DNA of 64,000 nt from Streptomyces sp. NBC_00775 (GCF_036347135.1 NZ_CP108938.1:7936001-8000000), one strand, 5' to 3'. Positions 9,314 through 18,441 are shown, numbered from the stretch's first letter. Notes: generated from the letters alone by a model not told the origin. Program-made: numbers and translations.

Positions 9314-9790
9314 CTAGCTGGGCTGCTCGATCTGCTGCGCGATGTAGAGCGCCTCGCCGAGCTTCTCGATGAGCTCCAGCTGAGTGTCCAGATAGTCGAT
9401 GTGGTGCTCCTCGTCCTCGAGGATCGACTCGAAGAGGTTCGCGGACGTGATGTCGCTCTTCGCGCGCATCACCTCGATACCGCGCTTGAGGCGGTCGATC
9501 GCCTCGACCTCCACCTGCCGGTCGGCCTGGAACATCTCCGTGAGGGTCTGCCCCACCCGCACATGGAACAGCCGCTGGTAGTTCGGCAGGCCGTCCAGCA
9601 TGAGGATGCGTTCGGTGATCTTGTCCGCGTGCTTCATCTCATCGATGGATTCTTCACGCGTGTACTTGGCGAGCTTCGTCCAGCCGTTGTTGTCCTGGAT
9701 GCGGTAGTGCAGCCAGTACTGGTTGATCGCCGTCAGCTCGCCGGTCAGCTGCTCGTTGAGGAATTCGATGACCTCGGGGTCGCCCTGCAT
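9314..9790 (-). CDS. bfr: Bacterioferritin
   Basis: The 158-residue subunit belongs to a 24-mer that oxidises and stores iron. All ferroxidase residues are present: Glu18, Glu51, His54, Glu94, Glu127 and His130. Met52 is the expected axial haem ligand. The start MQGDPEVIEFLNEQL gives the normal length; the in-frame upstream extension is unlike the family, and an AAGGAGCC ribosome site precedes this ATG. The gene is tail to tail with bfd, its electron donor. I see no iron box upstream, so regulation may differ from bfd. Confidence 0.95.
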   Translation of the reverse strand: MQGDPEVIEFLNEQLTGELTAINQYWLHYRIQDNNGWTKLAKYTREESIDEMKHADKITERILMLDGLPNYQRLFHVRVGQTLTEMFQADRQVEVEAIDRLKRGIEVMRAKSDITSANLFESILEDEEHHIDYLDTQLELIEKLGEALYIAQQIEQPS

Positions 9791-9946
9791 CGCAGAGGCT
9801 CCTTCCAAGCGGGGGGACTGGGCAGGTTGCGCCGCATCTTTGCATCGGCGTACAAAGTCGTCCAGTAAGTGCACGCTTAGTAGGAGTTGCCCGAATACGA
9901 CCTCGGCTGGTCATGGGCACTGTCCCCGGTCTGTCAGGATGGAGTC

Positions 9947-10579
9947 ATGGGTCAGCCGGTGGAGCGTGAATCTGGAGAAGCCGCACAGTCGGAGCTTCCG
10001 CCGGGGCAGCGACTTCAGCGCGGCTGGCCGGTCACGCACTACGGCCCCGTCCCCAAGTTCCGCCCCGAACGCTGGGAGTTCAGGGTCTTCGGCGCCACCG
10101 CCGACGGCGAGAAACACTGCTGGACCCACGAGGAGTTCACGGCCCTGCCGTACGCCTCCGTCGTAGCCGATCTGCACTGCGTCACGAAGTTCAGCATGCT
10201 CGGGGCCGAATGGGGTGGCATCCCCGCCCGTACGATCCTGGAGATCGCCCCGCCCGCGCCCACCGTCACTCATGTGATGGTCTGGGCCGAATACGGATTC
10301 AGCTCGAACATGCGCCTGGCGGACTTCGCCTCCGACCGCACGATCTTCGCCACCCACAAGGACGGCGAACTGCTGACGGCGGAACACGGCTTCCCGCTCC
10401 GCCTCGTCGTCCCTCATCTGTACGCCTGGAAGGGCCCCAAGTGGGTCCGCGGCGTCGAGTACATGACGGCCGACCGCCGTGGCTTCTGGGAGGAGCGCGG
10501 CTACCACAACGTCGGCGACCCCTGGCGCGAGCAGCGCTACTCGTACCAGGAGGAGCCCGGGGACGGCCCCGAGCTCTGA
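9947..10579 (+). CDS. Molybdopterin-dependent oxidoreductase of the sulfite-oxidase fold
   Basis: The 210-residue cytoplasmic protein has no signal peptide. The sulfite oxidase/MsrP-type molybdopterin domain covers nearly all of it. Landmarks are the N-terminal GWPVTHYGPVP, the conserved Cys78 in VADLHCVTKFS (molybdenum ligand position), the substrate-pocket-like WGGIP and the LVVPHLYAWKGPKWV segment typical of the family. The ATG follows GGATGGAG closely. The substrate cannot be inferred. It lacks a haem or dimerisation domain, so it is a minimal catalytic unit that probably depends on a separate redox partner. Confidence 0.85.
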   Translation: MGQPVERESGEAAQSELPPGQRLQRGWPVTHYGPVPKFRPERWEFRVFGATADGEKHCWTHEEFTALPYASVVADLHCVTKFSMLGAEWGGIPARTILEIAPPAPTVTHVMVWAEYGFSSNMRLADFASDRTIFATHKDGELLTAEHGFPLRLVVPHLYAWKGPKWVRGVEYMTADRRGFWEERGYHNVGDPWREQRYSYQEEPGDGPEL

Positions 10580-10603
10580 CTCCTGCTTCGTCTTTCCGGC
10601 CGG

Positions 10604-10638
10604 CTGAACTCTGGGATTCAACTGAACTCTGGGATTCA
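10604..10638. repeat. Two tandem 17-bp repeats at the end of the DUF4396 gene
   Basis: CTGAACTCTGGGATTCA occurs at 10604-10620 and again at 10622-10638, separated by one A. The second copy contains the stop codon of the - strand DUF4396 gene. Each copy has TGAA/TTCA ends, giving weak dyad symmetry. Confidence 0.8.
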
Positions 10639-11160
10639 GTGGTGGTGCTGGTGCACCACCGCGTGCCCCTTGCCGCGGCCGATCATCCACTTGTTGACCG
10701 GCGTGGTGACCACGAAGGCGATCACGAGTGAGATGGCCAGCGAGAACCAGAACAGTGCGTCGGGCAGGCCCGCGTCCATCGCGTCCGGCCACAGCACGAT
10801 CACGCCGTTGTCGATCAGCTCCATCACGGCGATGGACACGGTGTCCGCGGCGAGCGCGACCTGGAACGCCGTCCGGAAGTCGACGCCGGCCTTGAGTACT
10901 CCGCGCAGCGTGAGCGAGTAGCCGAAGAAGAAGGCGAGGGCGATCGCCAGGATCATCGTCGGCACGTTGCCCCAGCCGAACGCCGTGCCGATCACCATGC
11001 CGAGCACCTCGCCGATGGCGCAGCCGGTGAGGCAGTGCAGGGTCGCTTGCGCGGCCATGGACCAGGTGGCCTTGCCCATGCCGTGCGCGTGCGTTTCGTG
11101 ATGAGCGTGCGTCTCGTGGTGCGCGTGCTCGGTGTGCTCGGTGTGTGCGTCGTGCTGCAT
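10636..11160 (-). CDS. His-rich DUF4396 membrane protein, probably copper-regulated
   Basis: The 174-residue protein begins with a His-rich stretch (nine His in the first 26 residues, in HETHAH-type repeats) and ends with HQHHH. Between them lie about four membrane segments (residues about 35-60, 63-85, 100-120 and 130-155) of the DUF4396 family, with a CLTGCAIGE motif in the first. The His-rich ends suggest metal binding. A CsoR-like palindrome 50 bp upstream supports copper control. The transport direction and substrate are not known; copper handling is an inference from the operator and the His clusters. Confidence 0.8.
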   Translation of the reverse strand: MQHDAHTEHTEHAHHETHAHHETHAHGMGKATWSMAAQATLHCLTGCAIGEVLGMVIGTAFGWGNVPTMILAIALAFFFGYSLTLRGVLKAGVDFRTAFQVALAADTVSIAVMELIDNGVIVLWPDAMDAGLPDALFWFSLAISLVIAFVVTTPVNKWMIGRGKGHAVVHQHHH

Positions 11161-11182
11161 GAGAGGCCCCCAACGTCGGATA

Positions 11183-11209
11183 ACGGTTCCTGCATCAGGC
11201 AGGAACCGT
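11183..11209 (-). other. 11-bp hairpin between the copper-type operator and the DUF4396 start
   Basis: ACGGTTCCTGC (11183-11193) and GCAGGAACCGT (11199-11209) form a perfect stem around ATCAG. It directly abuts the operator-like palindrome at 11210-11226 and lies 23 nt before the start codon, so it would fall in the 5' leader or promoter core. Confidence 0.7.
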
Positions 11210-11226
11210 ATACCCCCTGGGGGTAT
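11210..11226 (-). promoter_or_regulatory. Predicted CsoR-type copper operator
   Basis: ATACCCCCTGGGGGTAT is a near-perfect palindrome of the TACCC...GGGTA type bound by the copper-sensing repressor CsoR in streptomycetes. It is positioned to control the His-rich membrane protein gene. Confidence 0.65.
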
Positions 11227-11286
11227 TCCTCAATGGTCGCGAAAGTGGCCTCGAACGTGGCCGTGATGGTGGCCTCGGCCGATGGC

Positions 11287-12156
11287 TCAGCCGTCGCGCA
11301 GCTTCTTCAGCCGCTCGACGTCCGCCGCGTGCCCTTCCTTGCCCCCGGGCGTCTCGATGATCAGGGGTACGCCCTCGGTGGCGGGGTGGGTCATCAGGGC
11401 GCGGAACGGGTCCTCGCCGATGTGGCCGGAGCCGATGTTCTCGTGGCGGTCCTTGTGCGCGCCGACGACGTCCTTGGAGTCGTTGGCGTGGATCAGCTTG
11501 AGCCGGCCCTCGCCAACGGTGTCGACCAGCAGGTCGAGGGTCTGATGCATCCCGCTCGGCCCCGTCAGGTCGTGGCCGGCCGCGAAGATGTGGCAGGTAT
11601 CGAGGCAGACGCCCAGCTTGGGGTGGGCGTCGAGCGCCTCGAAGTACGGCCCGAAGTCCCAGGTGCGGGAGCAGAGGGAGGAGCCCTGACCGGCGGTCGA
11701 CTCCAGCAGGAGGAACGGGTCGTCGTCGTGCGTCAGCTCGTCCAGTAGCGGCAACAGGTGCTCACGTACCTGCTTGAGGGCGACGGCCCGGTCCCGCCCG
11801 CCGGTGGCGCTGCCGGTGTGCACGACCACGCCCAGGGCGCCGATCTCCCGCCCGCGGCGCAACGAGTGCCGCAGCGACTCCACCGACTTCAGAGCCGTCG
11901 CCTCGGTGTGCGAGCCGAAGTTGATCAGATACGGGGCATGGACGTACGCGGGGATCGACTCGGCGGCGCAGGCCGCGCGGAACGCCTCGTCCTGCTTCGG
12001 GTTTCCGGCCGGCGTGGCCCAGCCGCGCGGGTTGGCGACGAAGACCTGGACGGTCTCGGCCAACAGGTCGCGGGCGTAGGTCAGGCCGACGGAGTCGAGG
12101 CCGCCGGCCACGGGGACATGGCCGCCGACGGGGTTACGGAGCTGCTTGCTGGTCAC
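11287..12156 (-). CDS. nfo: Endonuclease IV (deoxyribonuclease IV)
   Basis: The 289-residue TIM-barrel AP endonuclease cleaves DNA at abasic sites in base excision repair. The three-zinc site is represented by VHAPYLINFGS (His), VVHTGS (His), LLLEST (Glu), GVCLDTCHIFAAGHD (Asp, His, His), KLIHANDSKDVVGAHKDRHENIG (His, Asp, His) and PLIIETPGG (Glu). Length is normal for the family. The start is a GTG. It is followed by the copper-type operator and the DUF4396 gene in the same direction, without an obvious functional link. Confidence 0.95.
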   Translation of the reverse strand: MTSKQLRNPVGGHVPVAGGLDSVGLTYARDLLAETVQVFVANPRGWATPAGNPKQDEAFRAACAAESIPAYVHAPYLINFGSHTEATALKSVESLRHSLRRGREIGALGVVVHTGSATGGRDRAVALKQVREHLLPLLDELTHDDDPFLLLESTAGQGSSLCSRTWDFGPYFEALDAHPKLGVCLDTCHIFAAGHDLTGPSGMHQTLDLLVDTVGEGRLKLIHANDSKDVVGAHKDRHENIGSGHIGEDPFRALMTHPATEGVPLIIETPGGKEGHAADVERLKKLRDG

Positions 12157-12227
12157 GCTCTTCAGGGTGTCACGTGCTCCGGGGTGCCCCGTCGGTGGTC
12201 CTCAAGGCCGTGAAGCCCGCCCCCGGC

Positions 12228-14174
12228 TCAGCGGATCTCGATGGTGATCGTCGATCCCTTGGGCGCCGTCTCGCCGCCGTCCACCGACTGGCTCTTGACC
12301 TTGTCCCCGAAGAGCCCGAGCAGTCCACGGTCCTCGTCGACCTTGAACCCGGCATCCTCCAGCGCCTTCGTCGCGTCGTCCACGCTGTCGCCCACGACGT
12401 CCGGGACCTTGACCATCTCGGGGCCCTTGGAGATCGTCAGCGTCACCGTGTCACCGGCGGCGAGCTCGCGGCCCGCGCCCGGCGACTGCTCGGCGACCTG
12501 GCCCTTGTCGAACTCCGAATTGACCTTCTCGGAGGCGATCTTCACCTTCAGGCCGGAGGATTCGAGCTCCGAGGTGGCGTCCTCCACGGACGCGCCCGTG
12601 ACCTCGGGCACTTCCACGGGGCTGCCCTTGCTGACGGTGATCGCGATGGCCGAACCGGCGTGCCGCTTGGTGCCCGCCGACGGATCCGTGCTGATCACGA
12701 AGCCCTTGGCGACGTCCTCGCTGAACTCCCGGGTGACCATGCCCGCGGCGAGTCCGTCGTCCTTGAGGACTTCCTTCGCCTTGAACAGCGCGAAGCCCTT
12801 CAGGTCGGGCACCTTCACCGTCTCGGGGCCGTTGGAGATGGTCAGCGTCACCGCGTCGTTGTCGCGGATGCGGGCGCCGATCTCCGGGTCGGTGCTGATG
12901 ACGGTGCCGCGCTTCACGGTGTCGCTGTACGCGTGCTTGACCTTGGCGTCGAGCCCGGCGTTGGCCAGCTGGCCCTTGGCCTGCTTCTCGGTCTTCGACA
13001 GGACCGGCGGGACCTTGGTGAACTGGCCGGAGTTGATGTACCAGACGCCGGCGCCGAGGCCGAGCACCAGCAGGATGGCGGCGACGACGGCGATCAGGCC
13101 GCGCCGGGGCCCCCGGGGGGCGCGCCGCGACGGAGCGACCGGTGCGGTCTCGAAGCGGCTGGTCCGCTCGAATCGGCTGGTCCGGTCGAGGGCGGAGGTG
13201 TCGTCCTCGTCCTCGTTCACCGGCAGCAGACGGGGCACCGACAGCGAGCGCGGGATCACACTCGTACGGTCGCCGGCGTTGTCGTGGCCCGTGGCGAGCG
13301 CCTGCGGCGGTACGGCGTCGAGCTGCTCGGCGGTGAGCCCCGCCCGCGCCTGGAGCACCTGGCCGAGCAGCGCCACCGCGTCGTGCGGGCGCACCTCGGG
13401 ATTACGGGCGGTCGCCGTGCCGACCAGCTCGTCGAGCTCGTACGGCAGTCCCGGCACGGCGGCCGACGGCGGCGGCACGTCCGCGTGGAGGTGCTGGTAG
13501 AGCACCTGGGCGGGGGAGTCCCCGGAGTGGGGCTTGCCGCCGGTGAGCATCTCGTAGAGGACGACCCCGCACGCGTAGACGTCGACGCGGGTGTCGGCGG
13601 TGCCGTGCTCGATCTGTTCGGGGGCGAGATACGAGACGGTCCCGAGAACGGACCCCGTTGTATTGGTGACCGTGTCCACGGCCCGTACGAGACCGAAGTC
13701 GGCCACTTTGACCCGGCCGTCGTCCCCTATGAGGACGTTCTCCGGCTTCATGTCGCGGTGCACGAACCCGGCGCGGTGCGCGGCGCCGAGCGCGGCGAGC
13801 ACCGGCTCCAGGATGTCGAGCGCGGCCCGCGGCTGCAGGGCACCGCGGTCGCGCAGCACGTCGCGCAGCGTGCATCCGGCGATGTACTCCATGGCCAGAT
13901 AGACGTACGACCCGTCCGTGCCCTGGTCGAAGACCTGCACCACATTGGGGTGGGCGAGCCGGGCCACCGACTTGGCCTCACGGATGAAGCGCTCGACGAA
14001 CGAGCCGTCGGCGGCCAGCGTCGGGTGCATCACCTTGAGCGCGAGCACGCGGTCGAGGCGGGTGTCCAGGGCCCTGTAGACCGTGGCCATCCCGCCGACC
14101 GCGATCCGTGAGTCAACGCGATAACGGCCATCGAGCACGTGCCCGACAAGCGGGTCCTGAAGGGTCGTATCCAC
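12228..14174 (-). CDS. PASTA-domain Ser/Thr protein kinase (PknB type)
   Basis: The 648-residue protein has an N-terminal Hanks-type kinase domain: glycine loop VGGMATVY (26-33), catalytic Lys47, HRDMKPEN with Asp141, DFG at 159-161 and an activation loop rich in Thr (TVTNTTGS). A Ser/Arg-rich linker leads to one transmembrane helix (LIAVVAAILLVLGLGAGVW). Four extracellular PASTA repeats follow, each recognisable by V(P)xVxG or GPE-type boundaries. Such kinases sense peptidoglycan fragments and regulate wall synthesis and division, which fits the dcw cluster 22 kb away. Start uncertain: GTG 14174 gives the conserved DTTLQDPLVG start, but a GTG 14 codons upstream is possible. Confidence 0.92.
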   Translation of the reverse strand: MDTTLQDPLVGHVLDGRYRVDSRIAVGGMATVYRALDTRLDRVLALKVMHPTLAADGSFVERFIREAKSVARLAHPNVVQVFDQGTDGSYVYLAMEYIAGCTLRDVLRDRGALQPRAALDILEPVLAALGAAHRAGFVHRDMKPENVLIGDDGRVKVADFGLVRAVDTVTNTTGSVLGTVSYLAPEQIEHGTADTRVDVYACGVVLYEMLTGGKPHSGDSPAQVLYQHLHADVPPPSAAVPGLPYELDELVGTATARNPEVRPHDAVALLGQVLQARAGLTAEQLDAVPPQALATGHDNAGDRTSVIPRSLSVPRLLPVNEDEDDTSALDRTSRFERTSRFETAPVAPSRRAPRGPRRGLIAVVAAILLVLGLGAGVWYINSGQFTKVPPVLSKTEKQAKGQLANAGLDAKVKHAYSDTVKRGTVISTDPEIGARIRDNDAVTLTISNGPETVKVPDLKGFALFKAKEVLKDDGLAAGMVTREFSEDVAKGFVISTDPSAGTKRHAGSAIAITVSKGSPVEVPEVTGASVEDATSELESSGLKVKIASEKVNSEFDKGQVAEQSPGAGRELAAGDTVTLTISKGPEMVKVPDVVGDSVDDATKALEDAGFKVDEDRGLLGLFGDKVKSQSVDGGETAPKGSTITIEIR

Positions 14175-14287
14175 GCAGGTGAGTGTACGAGCCGCCACTG
14201 TCACGACAGCCCGTTCACCCGATACCGCAGCGCGACTGCAGCCGACCTGTGACGCACACCGCAAGCAACGAACGGTTTGCAGGGCCA

Positions 14288-14357
14288 GCCGCCAACGGCG
14301 GGAACCCCCACAGGAGACCCGAACTTCCCAGCAGACCTGAAACGGGCGGTGCGCGGG
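14288..14357 (-). repeat. Copy A of a dispersed intergenic element
   Basis: On the - strand this reads CCCGCGCACCGCCCGTTTC, 27 variable bases, then GTGGGGGTT and a GC-rich hairpin (GCCGCC/GGCGGC with AA). The 19-nt core is identical to that at 63665-63683, with the same 46-nt distance to GTGGGGG. It lies in the 228-bp gap between thiG and the kinase gene. Confidence 0.7.
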
Positions 14358-14402
14358 CGGGGAAATTCGGTGACAGCAACCACCCACCACGGACAGCCAA
14401 GG

Positions 14403-15200
<798 letters not shown>

Positions 15201-15401
15201 TCAGCCTCCCTGGACGGCGGTGAGGACTTCGACGCGGTCTCCCTCGGAGAGGGCGGTGGACGACCACTGCCCGCGCGGGACGACGGTTTCGTTGAGCGCG
15301 GCGGCCACGCCGGACGGTGCGACGGTGAGGGCCGCGACGAGCGAGTCGAGAGCGGTCCCCGCGGCGATCCGCTGCCGTTCTCCATTGACGAAGATGTTCA
15401 T
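15201..15401 (-). CDS. thiS: Sulfur carrier protein ThiS
   Basis: The 66-residue ubiquitin-fold protein ends in the required Gly-Gly (AVQGG). The terminal Gly is adenylated and thiocarboxylated to carry sulfur to ThiG. It overlaps thiO by 4 nt (ATGA), so translation of the two is probably coupled. The adenylyltransferase (ThiF-like) is not in this window. Confidence 0.95.
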   Translation of the reverse strand: MNIFVNGERQRIAAGTALDSLVAALTVAPSGVAAALNETVVPRGQWSSTALSEGDRVEVLTAVQGG

Positions 15402-16564
15402 GCGGGCTGCTCCGTGAGGGCGGCGGCGCTGAAACGCCGGGGGGTGAAGGGGCGGGCCTCGTCGGGGAGTTCACCGGTGGTCAGGGCGTGGGCCATCGCG
15501 TCACCGGTGACGGGCGTGAGCAGGACGCCGTTGCGGTAGTGCCCGGTGGCCAGCAGCAGGCCGTCGAGTTCGGTCGGACCGAGCAGCGGCGCGTTGTCGG
15601 GCGAACCCGGGCGCAGTCCCGCGCGGGTCTCCGTGAGCGGCAGTTCGGTGATCCCGGGAACCAGCTCATGGGCGTCGCGCAGCAGCTCGTACACGCCGCC
15701 CGCGGTCACCGTCGTGTCCCAGCCCAGCTCCTCGCTGGTGGCGCCGACGACGAGCTCGCCGTTCTCGCGCGGCACCAGGTAGACCTGGCTGCCGCGCACC
15801 ACGGCCCGCACGGTGCGGCTCAGGAAAGGCGCGTACCGCTTCGGCACGGTCAGCCGCAGCACCTGCCCCTTCACGGGGCGCACGGGCGGCAGGACGTTGT
15901 CGGGAACGCCCGCCAGACGCCCGCTGAGGCTGCCCCCGGCGAGCACCACCTGGCCGGCGGCGAGCTCGGTGCCGGCCGTGGTGACGACTCCGGTGGCCCG
16001 GTCCCCCGCGACGGTCAGCCGCTCGGCCCACGTCCGGTGGAACACCACTCCGGCCCGCTCGCACGCGGTGACCAGGGCCCCCGCGAGCCGGCGCGGATCG
16101 ACCTGGTGGTCGCCGTCGACCCGCAGACCGCCGCGTACCCCGGGTGCCAGCATCGGCTCCAGACGGCGGCACTCGCGCCCGCTGAGCCACTCGGAGTCGA
16201 GCCCCGACTGGCGTTGCAGGGCGTGCAGTTCCCGCAGATGGGCGCGGTCGTCGGCGTCCAGCGCGACGGCCAGCGTGCCGCACTGGCGGTAGCCGAGGTC
16301 CTGGCCGGTCACCTCGGTGAGCTCGGCGGCGAACTCCGGATAGCGGCGCGCGGAGGCGAGATTGAGACCCAGCAGGGTCTGCTCGCCATAGTGCAGTTCG
16401 GTGACGGCGGCGAGCATTCCGGCGGCCACCTGGGCCGCTCCGCCGCCGGGCTCGGGATCCACGAGGGCGGTCGTGAACCCGCGCTGCGCGGCCCGCCAGG
16501 CCGTCACGAGCCCGATGATTCCGCCCCCGATGACGAGGACGTCTGACGTACGTGTAGGCGACAT
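15398..16564 (-). CDS. thiO: Glycine oxidase ThiO
   Basis: The 388-residue FAD-dependent oxidase of the DAO family oxidises glycine to the imine used by ThiG. An N-terminal dinucleotide fold, VLVIGGGIIGLVTAWRAAQRG (about 9-29), is followed by the family blocks AAGMLA, GGLRVDGDHQVDPRRL, VKGQVLRL and the C-terminal FAD-binding LLLATGHYRNGVLLTP. It is the first gene of the riboswitch-controlled thi operon. Its ribosome site, GGGAGGGG, sits at the 3' edge of the riboswitch. Confidence 0.95.
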   Translation of the reverse strand: MSPTRTSDVLVIGGGIIGLVTAWRAAQRGFTTALVDPEPGGGAAQVAAGMLAAVTELHYGEQTLLGLNLASARRYPEFAAELTEVTGQDLGYRQCGTLAVALDADDRAHLRELHALQRQSGLDSEWLSGRECRRLEPMLAPGVRGGLRVDGDHQVDPRRLAGALVTACERAGVVFHRTWAERLTVAGDRATGVVTTAGTELAAGQVVLAGGSLSGRLAGVPDNVLPPVRPVKGQVLRLTVPKRYAPFLSRTVRAVVRGSQVYLVPRENGELVVGATSEELGWDTTVTAGGVYELLRDAHELVPGITELPLTETRAGLRPGSPDNAPLLGPTELDGLLLATGHYRNGVLLTPVTGDAMAHALTTGELPDEARPFTPRRFSAAALTEQPA

Positions 16565-16572
16565 GGGCGTCC

Positions 16573-16668
16573 AGCCCCTCCCTTCGCCGGCATGACCCGG
16601 ATCAGGTTCGTACGGTCGGAGGCCGTCCCAGCCTCCCTCTCAGCCCAGTACGTCCGGGCTCCCGCGAG
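16573..16668 (-). promoter_or_regulatory. TPP riboswitch (thi box) controlling thiO-thiS-thiG
   Basis: On the - strand the sequence contains the conserved thi-box parts: GGGCTGAGAGGG (pyrimidine-sensor helix), then CCTGATCCGGGTCATGCCGGC and CGAAGGGAGGGG. The 3' end contains the purine-rich ribosome site 10-18 nt before the thiO ATG, so TPP binding most likely blocks translation initiation. No separate terminator hairpin is visible between aptamer and start codon. Confidence 0.95.
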
Positions 16669-16727
16669 TGCTTTACGGTGGCCACCCTAGCCCGCCGCCA
16701 CCTGTCTCAGTAAGGGAGCCTCCGCCC

Positions 16728-17099
16728 ATGGCGCGTTCGCTCGACGGCCTCGTTCTCGCCCCTGTCGCCGACCAGGCGCCCGGGCAGGTGGGCACCCGTA
16801 CCCGCTTCACGTACCACGAGAAGGACGGCGAGATCTGGGCCGAATACGCGGGCGGCGATGTCATAAGAGGCCACCTTCTGGGTACCCGTCGGGACGACCG
16901 GCTCGACTTCCGGTACGTACAGCTCAAGCACGACGGCAGCACCTCGGCGGGGCACTGCGTGTCCCTCGTGGTCGAGCTGCCCGACGGGCGCGTACGCCTG
17001 GAGGAGACCTGGGAATGGGAGTCGCGGACGGGCAGCGGGACGAGCATCGTGGAAGAGATCGGCGGACAGTTCGGCGAGGATTGTGGAACAGGTCACTGA
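16728..17099 (+). CDS. Conserved small protein of unknown function
   Basis: The 123-residue cytoplasmic protein (MARSLDGLVLAPVAD...) has no membrane segment or signal. Its pattern of alternating polar and hydrophobic strands (TRFTYHEKDGEIWAEYAGGDVIRGHLLGTRR, LDFRYVQLKHDGSTSAGHC, EETWEWESRTGSGTSIVEE) suggests an antiparallel beta-barrel or lipocalin-like fold. Close relatives are common in streptomycetes, where some carry an unsupported N-acetylglutamate synthase label. The ATG at 16728 is chosen for its AAGGGAG ribosome site. It is divergent from the thi operon and shares its promoter region. Function unknown. Confidence 0.75.
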   Translation: MARSLDGLVLAPVADQAPGQVGTRTRFTYHEKDGEIWAEYAGGDVIRGHLLGTRRDDRLDFRYVQLKHDGSTSAGHCVSLVVELPDGRVRLEETWEWESRTGSGTSIVEEIGGQFGEDCGTGH

Positions 17100-17144
17100 A
17101 CGCGTCCGCTGACTGACGAATTGTCAGTTGTCTATGGTGATCAG

Positions 17145-18377
17145 GTGAGCGAGCAGACGCAGGCACAGTCGCAGGGGCGTACGGCACGGCGAGTCGTCGT
17201 CGTGGGCGCGGGCATGGCCGGTGTGCAGACCGCGGTCGCCCTGCGCGAACAGGGTTTCAAGGGCAGCGTGACGCTGATCGGCGCGGAGCCCCATCAGCCG
17301 TACGACCGGCCGCCGCTGTCCAAGGCCGTGCTGCTCGGAAAGGCCGAGGGCTCCGCCTTCGACGTCGACTTCGAGGCACTGGACATCGATCTGCAGCTCG
17401 GGCGCGAGGCGCTCGGCGTACGGCCGCTCGACCATGAGCTGGACACCGCCACCGGGCCCGAGCCGTACGACGTCCTGGTCATCGCCACCGGCGCGGAGCC
17501 GATTCAGCTGCCGGGCGCGGAGGGCGTGCCCGGGGTCCATCTGCTGCGCACCCTGGACGACGCCGAGCGACTGCGTCCCGTCCTCGCCCAGCAGCACGAC
17601 ATCGTGGTCGTCGGGGCGGGCTGGATCGGCGCCGAGTTCGCCACGGCGGCGCGCGAGGCGGGGTGCGCGGTGACCGTCGTCGAGGCCGCCGACCGGCCGC
17701 TCGCCGGGGCACTGCCCGCCGAGGTGGCCGCGCCGATGGCGTCCTGGTACGCGGACAGCGGGGCCTCGTTGCGTACGCACGCGCGCGTGGAGCGCATCGA
17801 GCCGGGTGCCGTGGTCCTCGACGACGGCTCCCGGGTGCCCGCGGACGCGGTCGTCGTCGGCATCGGGGCCCGCCCCGCGACGGCCTGGCTCGCCGGCTCC
17901 GGGATCGCACTCGGCGCCCACCACGAGATCGTGGCCGACGACCACCTGCGCACCTCCGTACCGGACGTCTACGCGGTCGGCGACTGTGCCTCCTTCCCTT
18001 CGGGAAGGTATGAGGACCGCCTCCTCGTCCACCACTGGGACAACGCTCTCCAGGGCCCGCGTACGGTCGCCGCGAACATCATCGGCGAGGCCCCGGCGGC
18101 GTACGACCCGGTCCCGTACTTCTGGTCCGAGCAGTTCGGCCGCTTCGTCCAGTACGTCGGCCATCATGCCCCGGCCGATGCCATGGTGTGGCGCGGCGAC
18201 CCCGCGGGCGCCTCCTGGTCGGTCTGCTGGCTCCACGAGAACCGCCTGGTCGCTCTGCTGGCCGTGGGCCGCCCGAGGGACCTGGCCCAGGCGCGCAGAC
18301 TCATCGAGGCGGGCACTCCGATGGATCCGGAAGTACTGGCGGATCCGTCGAGGCCTCTGAAGGCGGCCACGGCCTAA
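17145..18377 (+). CDS. FAD-dependent NAD(P)H:ferredoxin/rubredoxin-type reductase
   Basis: The 410-residue flavoprotein resembles rhodocoxin and putidaredoxin reductases. It has an FAD-binding GAGMAGVQTAVALRE, the re-face motif PYDRPPLSK, the ATG motif VIATGAEP, an NAD-binding GAGWIGAEFATAARE and the second FAD motif VYAVGDCASF, followed by the HHWDNALQGPRTVAANI segment of the AIF-like C-terminal domain. It should pass electrons from NAD(P)H to a small ferredoxin, but no ferredoxin or P450 partner gene is adjacent. The GTG start at 17145 is preferred over one 8 codons upstream. An imperfect palindrome (ACTGAC-GAATT-GTCAGT, 17111-17127) lies in the promoter region. Confidence 0.9.
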   Translation: MSEQTQAQSQGRTARRVVVVGAGMAGVQTAVALREQGFKGSVTLIGAEPHQPYDRPPLSKAVLLGKAEGSAFDVDFEALDIDLQLGREALGVRPLDHELDTATGPEPYDVLVIATGAEPIQLPGAEGVPGVHLLRTLDDAERLRPVLAQQHDIVVVGAGWIGAEFATAAREAGCAVTVVEAADRPLAGALPAEVAAPMASWYADSGASLRTHARVERIEPGAVVLDDGSRVPADAVVVGIGARPATAWLAGSGIALGAHHEIVADDHLRTSVPDVYAVGDCASFPSGRYEDRLLVHHWDNALQGPRTVAANIIGEAPAAYDPVPYFWSEQFGRFVQYVGHHAPADAMVWRGDPAGASWSVCWLHENRLVALLAVGRPRDLAQARRLIEAGTPMDPEVLADPSRPLKAATA

Positions 18378-18441
18378 TCCGTTACCCCAGGTCGGACGCC
18401 CTTGGCTTCCGACTGTCAGTCCGGGATGGCAGGCTTGTCCC

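Noticed and set aside
9791..9946. Search for an iron box upstream of bfr
   Set aside because: No sequence resembling the consensus was found; the region holds only a GC-rich leader.
12174..14111. A 645-codon + strand frame opposite the PASTA kinase
   Set aside because: Shadow of the kinase coding sequence; no domain and no ribosome site.
16661..17140. N-acetylglutamate synthase label for the small gene after the riboswitch
   Set aside because: The sequence has no GNAT acetyl-CoA loop or other acetyltransferase feature, so it is left as unknown.
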